DNA of 64,000 bases. Origin: an uncultured Lachnospiraceae bacterium (GTDB taxonomy: Bacteria; Bacillota; Clostridia; Lachnospirales; Lachnospiraceae). Below, piece by piece: positions 34,306 through 43,738 of the stretch (position 1 is the first letter of the stretch; each line of letters starts with the position of its first letter). The translations under genes were made by a program, and so were the position numbers. The stretch is taken from NCBI GenBank assembly GCA_947652735.1, contig CANTEG010000007.1, positions 62,001 through 126,000 of the forward strand, written 5' to 3'. The notes below the pieces were generated by a model. The model did no database searches and was not told where the DNA came from. It was given only the letters and a program-made list of their open reading frames with translations.

Positions 34306-35190
34306 TTGGAAATAGTATCTTACGAAAAGGTAAAATTACAAAATACTGTAGTTGCATTAGGCAAATTTGAGGGAATGCATAAGGGACATATGCTTTTATT
34401 GGATGAGGTTATTAAAATAGCCAAAGACAAGAATTTAACAAGTGTGGTCTTGACTGTAAATGTTCCATCTGATAAAGTAATTAATACACCATCCGAAAAG
34501 ATGGATATACTTAGAAAACAAAATATTGATATGGTTGTTCCATGTATGTTTACCAAAGCCTTTGCATCACTTTCTCCTGAGGAGTTCGTTAAAACAATCT
34601 TAGTTGATGGTCTTGGAGCAAAGTATGTAGTTGTTGGTGAAGACTTTCATTATGGACATAAAAGAATGGGAAACTGTGATACATTGAAGCGTGGCGGTGA
34701 AAGGTACGGATTTAAACTGATTTCTTTTCCGAAACTTGCCATAGATGGAATGGTTGTAAGCTCATCCTATATAAGGAAACTTATTGAGGCAGGAAAAATG
34801 GAAGACGTTTACAAATATATGGGCAGGTACTATAAAGTTACCGGAACCGTGGTACATGGAAAAATGCTTGGACGAACCATAGGATTTCCAACCGTAAATA
34901 TAATATCAGCTCCCGCAAAGCTGTTGCCGCCCTTTGGAGTTTACGCATCAGAAATAGAATGCTGCGGAAACAGATACAAGGCTGTCACAAATATTGGGTT
35001 AAATCCTACAGTTACAGATGATAGTGCAGTAAAAATAGAAACCCACATATTAGATTATGACGGGGACTTATATGGTGAGGAAGTACAAGTATATTTAAAA
35101 AACTTCATCCGCCATGAAACCAGGTTTGACAGTATTGAAGAACTGAAAACGCAGCTTGAAAAGGATAAGCTTTATGTCACCAAGATGTAA
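34306..35190 (+). CDS. ribF: Bifunctional riboflavin kinase/FAD synthetase
   Basis: Converts riboflavin to FMN and FAD. The nucleotidyltransferase motif GKFEGMHKGHM (usually GxFDGxHxGH) and SSSYIRKLIEAGKM occupy the N-terminal half. The kinase domain contains GRTIGFPTVNI and GVYASEI. 294 residues is normal. The start is TTG at 34306, with AGAGGT about ten bases upstream. truB-ribF adjacency is conserved. Confidence 0.94.
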   Translation: MEIVSYEKVKLQNTVVALGKFEGMHKGHMLLLDEVIKIAKDKNLTSVVLTVNVPSDKVINTPSEKMDILRKQNIDMVVPCMFTKAFASLSPEEFVKTILVDGLGAKYVVVGEDFHYGHKRMGNCDTLKRGGERYGFKLISFPKLAIDGMVVSSSYIRKLIEAGKMEDVYKYMGRYYKVTGTVVHGKMLGRTIGFPTVNIISAPAKLLPPFGVYASEIECCGNRYKAVTNIGLNPTVTDDSAVKIETHILDYDGDLYGEEVQVYLKNFIRHETRFDSIEELKTQLEKDKLYVTKM

Positions 35191-35217
35191 AGCATAAATA
35201 ATAAAGTTAGTAAATTC

Positions 35218-35289
35218 GCATCAGTAGCTCAGTGGATAGAGCAATGGCCTCCGGAGCCATGTGCGGAGGTTCGATTCCTCTCTGGTGCA
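35218..35289 (+). tRNA. tRNA-Arg (anticodon CCG)
   Basis: Acceptor stem GCATCAG (35218-35224) pairs with CTGGTGC (35282-35288). A D-arm with AGTGGATAGAGC follows. The anticodon stem ATGGC/GCCAT encloses loop CTCCGGA, giving anticodon CCG (reads CGG). The T-arm is GGAGG-TTCGATT-CCTCT. CCA is not encoded. It follows ribF directly. Confidence 0.95.
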
Positions 35290-35295
35290 TGCTAT

Positions 35296-35339
35296 GTCCT
35301 AAGGAGGGACCCAGCGAAGCTGGGAGGATTCCTTAGGAC
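35296..35339. repeat. CCTAAGG palindromic repeat, copy B (after tRNA-Arg)
   Basis: Outer arms GTCCTAAGGA (35296-35305) and TCCTTAGGAC (35330-35339), inner arms CCCAGC (35310-35315) and GCTGGG (35319-35324) around GAA. It forms a nested hairpin and shares outer arms and the GCGAAGC core with copy A at 19503-19541. Confidence 0.8.
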
Positions 35340-35381
35340 CGACCCATAAAGCAAGGGACCCCACGAAGCAAGGAGGGACTT

Positions 35382-36026
35382 ATGAAAAAAACAAAGAAAG
35401 ACAAAGGTATTGCAGGTCTTATGCTATTTGTAGGCTGGCTTGTTTTCATACTTCTTGCCCTGATATTTTATTTTTATTTTAGTAAAGGTTTTCTTGACTT
35501 TTTTAATAAAAAATCTAAATCGGAAACAGATGCACAAAAAATATATGAAGTGAATAAGTATCCTAAAGTTAATGCCTTAATTGAAAAATATTTAACTGCA
35601 ATATCCGAGTGTGATAAAAAAACATTGAAAAGTCTTGTCTCAAATCCTACAGAGTTTGATGACATGACAAATTACGAAAAAAGAGCAAAGGTTATTACAG
35701 GATATGAAAACATTGTATGTTATACAATACCTGGATATAACGAGGGCGATTTGCTTGTATATGTAATAGCAAATCTTACGTTTTCAGATGTTACGGAAAT
35801 TAAGAGTAAGCCATTAGATATCAGCTATTTTTATTTAAAGAAAAATTATGATGACTATTTCATCTTAAATGTAATTTCAGATGAAACTATAAATGAGTAC
35901 ATAGAATCTAAAAATAAAAACAGTGACATACAGAACCTGTATAAGTCAGTGAAAGAAAATATAGACTCATGTGCAGCAGCGGATGCAGCGTTTGCTGAAT
36001 TTTATAATAAAATATATGACAAGTGA
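35382..36026 (+). CDS. Membrane-anchored protein of unknown function
   Basis: 214 residues. A basic N terminus and one helix (about 11-36) anchor an extracellular part with the alpha/beta pattern of NTF2-like or DUF domains (KVNALIEKYLTAISECDKKT, then GDLLVYVIANLTFSDVTEIK). No catalytic motif seen. AAGGAGGG precedes ATG at good spacing. It is a single gene between tRNA-Arg and a terminator. Confidence 0.6.
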   Translation: MKKTKKDKGIAGLMLFVGWLVFILLALIFYFYFSKGFLDFFNKKSKSETDAQKIYEVNKYPKVNALIEKYLTAISECDKKTLKSLVSNPTEFDDMTNYEKRAKVITGYENIVCYTIPGYNEGDLLVYVIANLTFSDVTEIKSKPLDISYFYLKKNYDDYFILNVISDETINEYIESKNKNSDIQNLYKSVKENIDSCAAADAAFAEFYNKIYDK

Positions 36027-36034
36027 TTATGACA

Positions 36035-36068
36035 GGGCTGTAGACTTTACACGGATGCAGCCCTTTTT
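36035..36068 (+). terminator. Terminator after the membrane-anchored gene
   Basis: GGGCTG (36035-36040) pairs with CAGCCC (36058-36063), followed by TTTTT. Confidence 0.8.
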
Positions 36069-36175
36069 GTTCATTGACGGGACTATAACAGGCAGATGTT
36101 TTTAAAATGATTTGTTCATTGATATAAAATATGTTGTTTGTGGAGTCTTTTGACTTTTAATTTCAGTAATAATAT

Positions 36176-36206
36176 AGGAGAGTATCAAACGATACAATAA
36201 AAAATG
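36176..36206 (+). promoter_or_regulatory. rluF ribosome site with hairpin spacer
   Basis: AGGAG (36176-36180) is 23 bases from the ATG at 36204, too far for normal initiation, but a hairpin GTATC-AAAC-GATAC (36182-36195) lies between. Folding would bring the effective spacing to about nine bases. An alternative is a promoter with -35 TTGACT and -10 TATAGG that starts transcription in this same stretch. Confidence 0.45.
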
Positions 36207-36905
36207 GAACAGGGAATCAGAATAAACAAATATTTAAGTGAAGCGGGAATATGTTCAAGAAGACAGGCAGACAATATAATTGAAGCAGGCGAAGTTACGG
36301 TCAATGGTGAAAATGCTGTGCCTGGGACAAAGGTTTTTGCGGACAGTATTGTGAAATACAAGGGTAAAACCATAATGCCCGTAAAGAAAAAGGTCATTTA
36401 TGCCTACAATAAGCCGATGGGACTTGTGTGTACCTCGAAAGAGGCAGATAAGGACAGTATATTTAATTATGCTGATTTTCCTGAAAAGGTAAATTATGTC
36501 GGTCGTCTTGACAAGGACTCACAAGGGCTGTTGCTTCTCACAAATGATGGCGAGCTGGCAAACAGCATCCAAAAATCTGTAAACAACCATGAAAAGGAAT
36601 ATCATGTGCGTGTCAATAAAGATATCACGGATGGATTTATTTCGGATATGTCAAATGGAGTACCGATTCTTGATACGGTGACAAAGAAATGCAAGGTGAT
36701 AAAAACGGGGAACCGAACATTTAAAATTATACTGACACAAGGGCTGAACAGACAAATCAGACGTATGTGTGAGCAGCTTGGTTACAGGGTTGTACATCTG
36801 AAAAGAGTCAGAATCATGAATATTGTTTTGGGAAATTTAAGACCGGGAGATTTTAGAATCCTAAGTGCAGACGAGGAAAAAAGACTCAGACTGTCATGCA
36901 GGTAA
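36204..36905 (+). CDS. rluF: 23S rRNA pseudouridine synthase, RluF-like
   Basis: S4 domain (INKYLSEAGICSRRQADNII) followed by the RsuA/RluB/RluF catalytic domain with VGRLDKDSQGLLLLTNDG (catalytic D in RLDKDS). NHEKEYHVRVNKDI, GVPILDTVTKKCKV and QGLNRQIRRMCEQLGYRVVH match RluF, which modifies 23S U2604. 233 residues. RluB-type activity remains possible; the VTKKCKV and RIMN segments favour RluF. Confidence 0.85.
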   Translation: MEQGIRINKYLSEAGICSRRQADNIIEAGEVTVNGENAVPGTKVFADSIVKYKGKTIMPVKKKVIYAYNKPMGLVCTSKEADKDSIFNYADFPEKVNYVGRLDKDSQGLLLLTNDGELANSIQKSVNNHEKEYHVRVNKDITDGFISDMSNGVPILDTVTKKCKVIKTGNRTFKIILTQGLNRQIRRMCEQLGYRVVHLKRVRIMNIVLGNLRPGDFRILSADEEKRLRLSCR

Positions 36906-36992
36906 TAGGACAAAATAGGAGAGATGAGGAACTCTGCGTGCATGAAATATTATGTTTTAATCCTAATAAAAATTTTAACGGAGTGAATGTAA

Positions 36993-38936
36993 ATGAGCAA
37001 GACAGACAGAATTAAAGAGCTTACCGCTATACTTAGCGAAGCATCAAGAGCATATTATCAGGAAGACCGTGAAATTATGAGTAATTTGGAGTATGACAGG
37101 CTTTATGATGAGCTTGTGAGCCTTGAAAATGAAACAGGTCTTGTATTGTCGGGAAGTCCCACAAGGAAAGTAGGGTATGAGGTTTTAAGTGAGCTTCCAA
37201 AGGAGGCACATCAGTCACCGATGCTTTCTCTTGACAAAACAAAAAGTGTGGAGGATTTGTCAGAGTGGCTGAAGGATAAAAGGGGGGTTTTGTCGTGGAA
37301 GCTGGATGGGCTTACAGTTGTGCTTACCTATGAGGACGGACAGCTTGTCAAGGCAGTTACGAGAGGAAATGGTGAAATCGGAGAGGTTATAACAAATAAT
37401 GCAAGAGTATTTGTAAATGTACCATCTAAGATATCCTATAAGGAATCGCTTGTCATAAGAGGGGAAGCGGTTATTTCATATTCTGAATTTAATAAAATAA
37501 ATGCAACCATAGCTGACGCGGACGCAAAATATAAAAATCCCAGAAACTTGTGTAGTGGAACGGTGAGACAGCTTAACAATGAAATCACTGCAAATAGAAA
37601 CGTGAAATTTTATGCCTTTAATATGCTTGACATTCCTGAACAAGAAATTAATTCTTCAATGACAAAAAGATTTGATTTTCTTGAGGGGCTTGGCTTTGAT
37701 GTTGTGTGGCATATGACTGTTGACAGCGTAAGCATATTTGATGCGGTAAAACTGTTTGCAGATAAAATAAAGGATAATGATATTCCATCAGATGGGCTTG
37801 TGCTTGCATATGATGATGTCATATACGGAAAAAGTCTTGGTATTACAGCAAAGTTTCCGAGGGATTCCATTGCATTTAAATGGGCTGACGAGCAGGCGGA
37901 AACAGAGCTGCTTGAGGTGGAATGGAGTCCGTCAAGAACAGGACTGATTAATCCGATAGCAATATTTAAGCCTGTATTTTTGGAGGGAACGGTCGTTAGC
38001 CGTGCCAGTATTCACAACGTCAGCATTGCAAAGCAGCTTGCGCTTGGCATCGGTGATACCATAAAGGTATATAAGGCAAACATGATTATTCCGCAGATAA
38101 GCGAAAATCTTACAAGAAGCGGAAACCTTGAAATACCACAAAACTGTCCTGCCTGTGGCAGGAACACGGTAATAAATAATGAAAATGATGTTGAAACCCT
38201 TTATTGTCCGAATTCTGATTGTCCTGCAAAGGCAACGAAGATATTTACACATTTCGTATCAAGAAATGCAATGAATATAGAGGGACTTTCCGAGCAGACC
38301 ATAGATAAATTTATTAGTAAGGGATTTATCTCCGATTTCAGTGATATATATATGCTTGACCGTTTTCGTGATGAAATAATAGAGATGGATGGTTTTGGCG
38401 AAAAGTCATACGAAAATATCATAAATTCTGTAGATGTGTCAAGAACAACAAGTCTTAGCAGAGTTTTATATGGAATCGGCATACTGAATGTGGGCAATGC
38501 AACGGCAAAGCTAATATGCAGACATTTTAAAAATGATATAAATGAAATTGTAAAAGCGGATGCGGAGCAGTTTGCAGAAATAGATGGCGTAGGTCCTGTG
38601 ATTGCTGACACCGTTGTTGCATATTTTGCTGATGAGGGAAATTTAAACAGCCTGAATAAGCTGCTAAAGCAGCTTACGATTATAGAGGAAAAAAATGAAA
38701 GCAAACAGGATCTTGCAGGAAAGACATTTGTAATAACAGGGTCACTTAATTCATTTGCAAACAGGGACGAGTTAAAAAAACTGATTGAGGATAGAGGCGG
38801 AAAAGTTGCAGGAAGTGTATCATCAAAAACAAGCTATCTTATAAACAATGATGTGACATCAAGCTCATCAAAAAATAAAAAAGCAAAATCACTGGATGTC
38901 CCTATAATTTCAGAGGAGGATTTCTTGAAGTTGTAG
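36993..38936 (+). CDS. ligA: NAD-dependent DNA ligase LigA
   Basis: Seals nicks using NAD. Active-site lysine K103 is in WKLDG. The nucleotidyltransferase and OB domains follow, then a four-Cys zinc finger (CPACG and CPNSDCPAK). Next come a helix-hairpin-helix domain with NIEGLSEQTIDKFISKGFI, and a C-terminal BRCT domain (FVITGSLNSFANRDELKKLI). 647 residues is slightly shorter than the common 670. The ribosome site is GGAG. Confidence 0.95.
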   Translation: MSKTDRIKELTAILSEASRAYYQEDREIMSNLEYDRLYDELVSLENETGLVLSGSPTRKVGYEVLSELPKEAHQSPMLSLDKTKSVEDLSEWLKDKRGVLSWKLDGLTVVLTYEDGQLVKAVTRGNGEIGEVITNNARVFVNVPSKISYKESLVIRGEAVISYSEFNKINATIADADAKYKNPRNLCSGTVRQLNNEITANRNVKFYAFNMLDIPEQEINSSMTKRFDFLEGLGFDVVWHMTVDSVSIFDAVKLFADKIKDNDIPSDGLVLAYDDVIYGKSLGITAKFPRDSIAFKWADEQAETELLEVEWSPSRTGLINPIAIFKPVFLEGTVVSRASIHNVSIAKQLALGIGDTIKVYKANMIIPQISENLTRSGNLEIPQNCPACGRNTVINNENDVETLYCPNSDCPAKATKIFTHFVSRNAMNIEGLSEQTIDKFISKGFISDFSDIYMLDRFRDEIIEMDGFGEKSYENIINSVDVSRTTSLSRVLYGIGILNVGNATAKLICRHFKNDINEIVKADAEQFAEIDGVGPVIADTVVAYFADEGNLNSLNKLLKQLTIIEEKNESKQDLAGKTFVITGSLNSFANRDELKKLIEDRGGKVAGSVSSKTSYLINNDVTSSSSKNKKAKSLDVPIISEEDFLKL

Positions 38937-38990
38937 AAAAAAAGTGATATATATATTACAAAGCTTCATTTCAAGGGAGGTCAATATAAC

Positions 38991-39896
38991 ATGCCGATAA
39001 GAATTGACAATGATTTGCCGGTAAAGAAAATACTGGAGCAGGAAAATATATTTGTAATGGACGAAAATCGTGCCATGAGTCAGGATATACGTCCACTGGA
39101 TATACTTATTTTAAATCTGATGCCGCTCAAGGAGGATACGGAGCTTCAGCTTTTGCGGAGTCTTTCAAACACTCCGCTTCAAGTAAATATTTCGTTTATT
39201 AGAACGGTATCATATGAGTCAAAAAATGTATCAGAGTCTCATCTTGCAAGGTTTTACACTGACTTTGACAGTGTGAAAAACAGAAAGTGGGATGGGCTGA
39301 TTATAACAGGTGCTCCTGTTGAACTTATGAAATTTGAGGAAGTGGAATACTGGGATGAGCTGACAAAAATCATGGACTGGTCAGAAAAAAATGTCACCTC
39401 AACCCTGCACATATGCTGGGGTGCCCAGGCGGGACTTTATTACAGGTATGGAGTTTCAAACATAAAGCTTGATAAGAAACTTTCAGGCGTTTACAAGCAT
39501 TATACATTTCATAAGAGAACACCTCTTGTCCGTGGATTTGACGATTCATTTTTGGTTCCACAGTCAAGATATACGGGGGTTGACAAGGATGCCATAGTAA
39601 ATAATCCGCTCCTTGAGATTGTATCGGAATCAGACGTGACAGGTCCGTATCTGATTATTGCGGAGGACGGCAAAAATATATTTGTTACAGGACATCCTGA
39701 GTACGATACGCTTACATTGGATCAGGAATATAAAAGGGATGTGAAAAAGGGAATCAATCCTGATATTCCCGTAAATTACTATCCTGACGACAATCCTGAA
39801 AATGCACCTGTGAAGTCATGGAGGTGCCACGCCAACACACTTTATACAAATTGGCTGAATTATTACGTTTATCAGGTTACACCGTACAAACTTTAG
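38991..39896 (+). CDS. metA: Homoserine O-acyltransferase MetA (likely acetyl-CoA dependent)
   Basis: Activates homoserine for methionine synthesis. The catalytic C142 lies in HICWGAQAGLYYRYGV and the catalytic His in TGHPEYDTLTL. Residue 111 is Glu (ITGAPVELMKF), which in this family marks acetyl-CoA use, whereas Gly111 marks succinyl-CoA. 301 residues is normal. AAGGGAGG precedes the ATG. No SAM riboswitch or T-box fits in the 54-base upstream gap. Confidence 0.95.
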   Translation: MPIRIDNDLPVKKILEQENIFVMDENRAMSQDIRPLDILILNLMPLKEDTELQLLRSLSNTPLQVNISFIRTVSYESKNVSESHLARFYTDFDSVKNRKWDGLIITGAPVELMKFEEVEYWDELTKIMDWSEKNVTSTLHICWGAQAGLYYRYGVSNIKLDKKLSGVYKHYTFHKRTPLVRGFDDSFLVPQSRYTGVDKDAIVNNPLLEIVSESDVTGPYLIIAEDGKNIFVTGHPEYDTLTLDQEYKRDVKKGINPDIPVNYYPDDNPENAPVKSWRCHANTLYTNWLNYYVYQVTPYKL

Positions 39897-40101
39897 GAAA
39901 TCCTTAGTTTTTATAGGTTTTATGCATGTTTGCGGGATTTTATTACTTCACGTATTTTAATTGCAAAATGGTGTAGGAACAAAAGACGAAAATCATCGTG
40001 CTATTTGTCTGACAAAAGGGTACTTCATTATTTTGTGCAGGTAAAATTTTGTTGAAACTACAAATAAATGGAACAATGTACAAGAAAGGTTGAATTTGAA
40101 T

Positions 40102-41055
40102 ATGAAATTTAAACTATATTATGCAACGATAGTATGCTTTGTTTTAGCAGTTTCAATATATCCTCTTTATATGGGGATACGCGTTGTTTCTGATGTAATG
40201 AGATATGGAATTGTAGCATCTGAAAATTATCCGAAGTATATTATTCCATACACACCAATTGCACTTGCAGTTATGATAGCAGTAATATTGATGCCTGTAA
40301 TTATTAAATTTGTAAAAAAATTTTCATTTTTGTTTGCATCCGTTATTTCACTCAGCGTATTTTCTATTGCAGAATATATACTTGAGAGTAAGGTTGTAAT
40401 TATTGGCGGAGAAAGAGTAGCAAAACTGGAAGACTGGCAGATGTATATGTGTTATGTGCCGCCGACGGCTTATGAGGAGAGAACATGGACGCCTATTGAT
40501 GTTTTAATGGGGACTTACAGCCCTACATTTAAAATCCATTTTTACCTTATATCAATTATACTTATCATTGCTGTTTTAAACAGTATTTACGGATTTGCAC
40601 AGATTATTTTATCAGGGGAACAATCAAGAAAGAAAGCACTTATCGTGCAGTCGGTATGTGCAGGTCTGTTCTTAGGGCTTTGTATTCTTGCGTGTTTCAC
40701 TGCATTTTTCAGGGATGGCAACCTGACGGTTTCACCGTTGTCTGCCGTACTTATGGGGCTGTTTTTTATTGTATTGGGAGTAATGGCAGGCTTGCTTATG
40801 GGCTCATTTTTCATAGGAAAGAAAAAAGTATATGCTGTAATTCTGCCATCAATAGCCGCTTCGCTGGTAACGCTTACAATGTACATAGGGGAAATGTTTC
40901 TTTTGAGCGGTAATCTGTATCGCTTGGGCACGGGCATATTGTTTGAAAGCATACCAGGCATTGTGCTTGCTCCTATAGATATCCTTATCATCTTATTTTC
41001 AGGAGGCATCAATTTGCTTGTTTTAAGCCTTCTTTCTCCCTGCAAAAGGAAGTAG
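40102..41055 (+). CDS. Multi-pass membrane protein of unknown function
   Basis: 317 residues with about eight membrane helices and a short extracellular loop around 100-145 (WQMYMCYVPPTAYEERTW). No known family was recognised. The ATG at 40102 sits 12 bases after AAAGG; an earlier in-frame TTG at 40090 abuts that site and is unlikely. Its 3' end overlaps the convergent flippase gene by 47 bases. The 200 bases before it show no clear promoter. Confidence 0.65.
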   Translation: MKFKLYYATIVCFVLAVSIYPLYMGIRVVSDVMRYGIVASENYPKYIIPYTPIALAVMIAVILMPVIIKFVKKFSFLFASVISLSVFSIAEYILESKVVIIGGERVAKLEDWQMYMCYVPPTAYEERTWTPIDVLMGTYSPTFKIHFYLISIILIIAVLNSIYGFAQIILSGEQSRKKALIVQSVCAGLFLGLCILACFTAFFRDGNLTVSPLSAVLMGLFFIVLGVMAGLLMGSFFIGKKKVYAVILPSIAASLVTLTMYIGEMFLLSGNLYRLGTGILFESIPGIVLAPIDILIILFSGGINLLVLSLLSPCKRK

Positions 41056-42343
41056 CAACAACAAGCATACAGATGTCAAGCAGAAGGTAGCTTAAAGTCA
41101 TGCCGAGAAAATAGGCATTTACACCATAGGACGGAACGAGGGTTACAGTAACTAAAATCCGCACGACAAGTCCTGCAACATTTATCATCAGATTCCCAAA
41201 GGCTTTTCCGATACCGTTTAATATAGCTGACATATTTCCTGATATGTATATGAATGGACATAGGAAGCTCACTCTCTGTAACAATACTCCTGCATATTCA
41301 TTTTTGAATGTTAAAATACATAATATTTTTCCAAACAGCATATAAAAGCACCACGCAAGAAGCCCTAAGAATACACAAAACACGAGGCTTTTTTTGATTG
41401 CTTCCAGTATTGCCTTACGATTGCATTTTGCCCGTGCATAGGATACGGCAGGAAGAAGCATGGTGGAAAGTGACGTTGTAATGGTTGCAGGGAACAGCAA
41501 AAAGGGTATGATAATACCAGTCAGCATGCCATATATTTCCATAGCTGTATCACTGCTGGCGTAATAGTAGAACAGCATTGACGGAATCAGCAGTGTCTCA
41601 AGGCTTGAAAAAAGGGTAAGCATCAGGTTGTTTGTTGTAATTGGAACAGCATCCATAATGTATGGCTTTAAGATACCTGTTGTGTTTACATCCATATCGG
41701 ATTTTAAAATAATCTTCTTTCTGTTTAACATGTAAAATGCTACGGATAAAACAGTTGCCGTTATTTCACCTGATACGACGGCAATAACTGCAAGCATTGC
41801 AGTAAGGTCTCCGTCTGCCCATTGATATGCAAGAAACATTCCTGTGCCAATTCTAACAATCTGTTCAAAGAAGTTCGTTATACCCTGAAACCCAGGTTTG
41901 TCAACACCAACGAAAAATGCATTAATGCCTGCTTTCAGTGCAACAAAGGGAATCGCTATAATGATAGTGCGGAGCAGGGGGGCACAATCGCTGTTTTTTA
42001 ATATGGAAACACATATAAAGTCAGAAAACAAAAATAAAACCGTACAGGTAATGATACTTATCCCAACAGCGAAAAGCATATAATATTTTGTAATCGTTTT
42101 CATCGATTTATATTTGTTTTGACCAAGGAAGTAAGAAATGTGTTTTGTCAGTGCAGTGGCAAAACCAGAGCAGGAGATGGAAAAGGCAAGTATGTACATT
42201 GGAAAAACTAACTGATAAACACCTATTTCTTTTACACCTATGGTCCTGGTTAAGAATATTCTATTATAGAACCCCAAGAACTTTGTGGCTATACCCGCTA
42301 TTGTTAATATTAGTGTCCCTTTGATGATTGCTTTCTTTGACAA
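41009..42343 (-). CDS. Polysaccharide/lipid flippase of the SpoVB/MATE-like family
   Basis: 444 residues, about 12-14 membrane helices. The N terminus (GTLILTIAGIATKFLGFYNR, IGVKEIGVYQLVFPMYILAF) matches the Bacillus SpoVB/YkvU/YtgP group of the MOP superfamily. Such proteins flip lipid-linked sugars, including in spore cortex synthesis. Encoded on the minus strand with TTG start after GAAGG. Exact substrate and the SpoVB name are uncertain. Confidence 0.82.
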   Translation of the reverse strand: MSKKAIIKGTLILTIAGIATKFLGFYNRIFLTRTIGVKEIGVYQLVFPMYILAFSISCSGFATALTKHISYFLGQNKYKSMKTITKYYMLFAVGISIITCTVLFLFSDFICVSILKNSDCAPLLRTIIIAIPFVALKAGINAFFVGVDKPGFQGITNFFEQIVRIGTGMFLAYQWADGDLTAMLAVIAVVSGEITATVLSVAFYMLNRKKIILKSDMDVNTTGILKPYIMDAVPITTNNLMLTLFSSLETLLIPSMLFYYYASSDTAMEIYGMLTGIIIPFLLFPATITTSLSTMLLPAVSYARAKCNRKAILEAIKKSLVFCVFLGLLAWCFYMLFGKILCILTFKNEYAGVLLQRVSFLCPFIYISGNMSAILNGIGKAFGNLMINVAGLVVRILVTVTLVPSYGVNAYFLGMTLSYLLLDICMLVVATSFCREKEGLKQAN

Positions 42344-42475
42344 GAGTTTACCTTCAGGTTTTCTTTACTCAAATTATATTAGACGGGAAAGCTTTATATT
42401 ACAAAATAAGAATATCCGAAATTGAATAGTGTTGCATGGCCGAATAGTTTAAGATATAAAGGAGCATTTAGTTAG

Positions 42476-43651
42476 ATGGATAAAATAATATATATGGATA
42501 ATGCGGCAACAACGAGAACACTACCCGCAGTTGTTGATGAAATGCTTCCATATTTTGCAGAAATGTATGGAAACCCGTCAAGCATATATGGTTTTGCTGA
42601 TAAGAGCAGAAATGCAGTTAATACAGCAAGAAAAATAATTGCGGAGTCTTTAAATACCAAGTCAGAAAACATATATTTTACCGCAGGAGGAACAGAGTCG
42701 GACAACTGGGCTGTCATTGAAACAGCACATGCTTATAAAAGCAGGGGACGACATATCATTACATCTAAAATAGAGCACCATGCCATACTTCATAGCTGTG
42801 AATATCTGGAAACATGTGGATATGATATTACTTATGTAAATGTTGATGAAAACGGAACAATAAAGCTTGACGAGCTTACACGTGCAATAAGACCTGATAC
42901 GATATTAATATCTGTTATGTTTGCCAATAACGAAATAGGAACAATCCAGCCCATATGGGAGATAGGGCAGATAGCAAAAAAACATAAGATCCTATTCCAC
43001 ACGGATGCAGTTCAGGCATACGGACAAATACCAATTGATGTGGAAAGGTACAATATTGACATGCTTTCAGCAAGTGGTCACAAATTAAATGGACCAAAGG
43101 GAACAGGTTTTTTGTATATAAGGGATGGCGTAAAAATAAAAAGCTTTATACACGGAGGTGCACAGGAGAGGAAAAGAAGGGCGGGGACGGAAAATGTGCC
43201 GGGAATTGTGGGACTTGGAAAGGCAGCCCAGCTTGCATCTTTGTCAATGGATGACAAAATAAAGCATGAGACCAAGCTTCGTGATTACATCATAGAATAC
43301 GTTACAAAAAACATTCCGTATTGCAGGCTGAACGGTCATCTTATAAACCGCCTGCCTAATAATACAAATTTCAGTTTTCAGTTTATAGACGGAGAGACAT
43401 TAAGGGTAATGCTCGACATGAGCGGAATATGCTCCTCAGGCGGTTCCGCATGTACATCAGGCTCTGCCGACCCGTCCCATGTACTGACGGCAATCGGACT
43501 GCCGAGAGATATTGCAGGAGGTTCTCTGCGTCTTACCATCAGCCATGAGACAACAATGGAGGAGGTAAAAACGGTTTGTGACATATTGGCAGAGACAATT
43601 GACAAGCTTAGAAACACATCACCACTTTATGAGGACTTTATGAAACGTTAA
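42476..43651 (+). CDS. Cysteine desulfurase (NifS/IscS family)
   Basis: PLP enzyme moving sulfur from cysteine to Fe-S assembly or tRNA thiolation. MDNAATTRTLPAVVDEMLPYF opens the protein, HIITSKIEHHAIL contains the PLP-stacking His, SASGHKLNGPKGTGFLYIRDG holds the Schiff-base Lys, and GICSSGGSACTSGSADPSHV holds the persulfide Cys. 391 residues. The usual partner thiI is not adjacent. AAAGGAGC is the ribosome site. Confidence 0.93.
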   Translation: MDKIIYMDNAATTRTLPAVVDEMLPYFAEMYGNPSSIYGFADKSRNAVNTARKIIAESLNTKSENIYFTAGGTESDNWAVIETAHAYKSRGRHIITSKIEHHAILHSCEYLETCGYDITYVNVDENGTIKLDELTRAIRPDTILISVMFANNEIGTIQPIWEIGQIAKKHKILFHTDAVQAYGQIPIDVERYNIDMLSASGHKLNGPKGTGFLYIRDGVKIKSFIHGGAQERKRRAGTENVPGIVGLGKAAQLASLSMDDKIKHETKLRDYIIEYVTKNIPYCRLNGHLINRLPNNTNFSFQFIDGETLRVMLDMSGICSSGGSACTSGSADPSHVLTAIGLPRDIAGGSLRLTISHETTMEEVKTVCDILAETIDKLRNTSPLYEDFMKR

Positions 43652-43738
43652 TTGTTATGTTCACGTATATATGTTTGTACTGTCTAAATAAGTGTTATTT
43701 ATAACAGTAATTGCTTCATAGCCTGTTATATAAGCATT

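Noticed and set aside
35282..35381. Second tRNA or small RNA after tRNA-Arg
   Set aside because: The stem-rich stretch is a palindromic repeat without a cloverleaf; no tRNA arms can be drawn.
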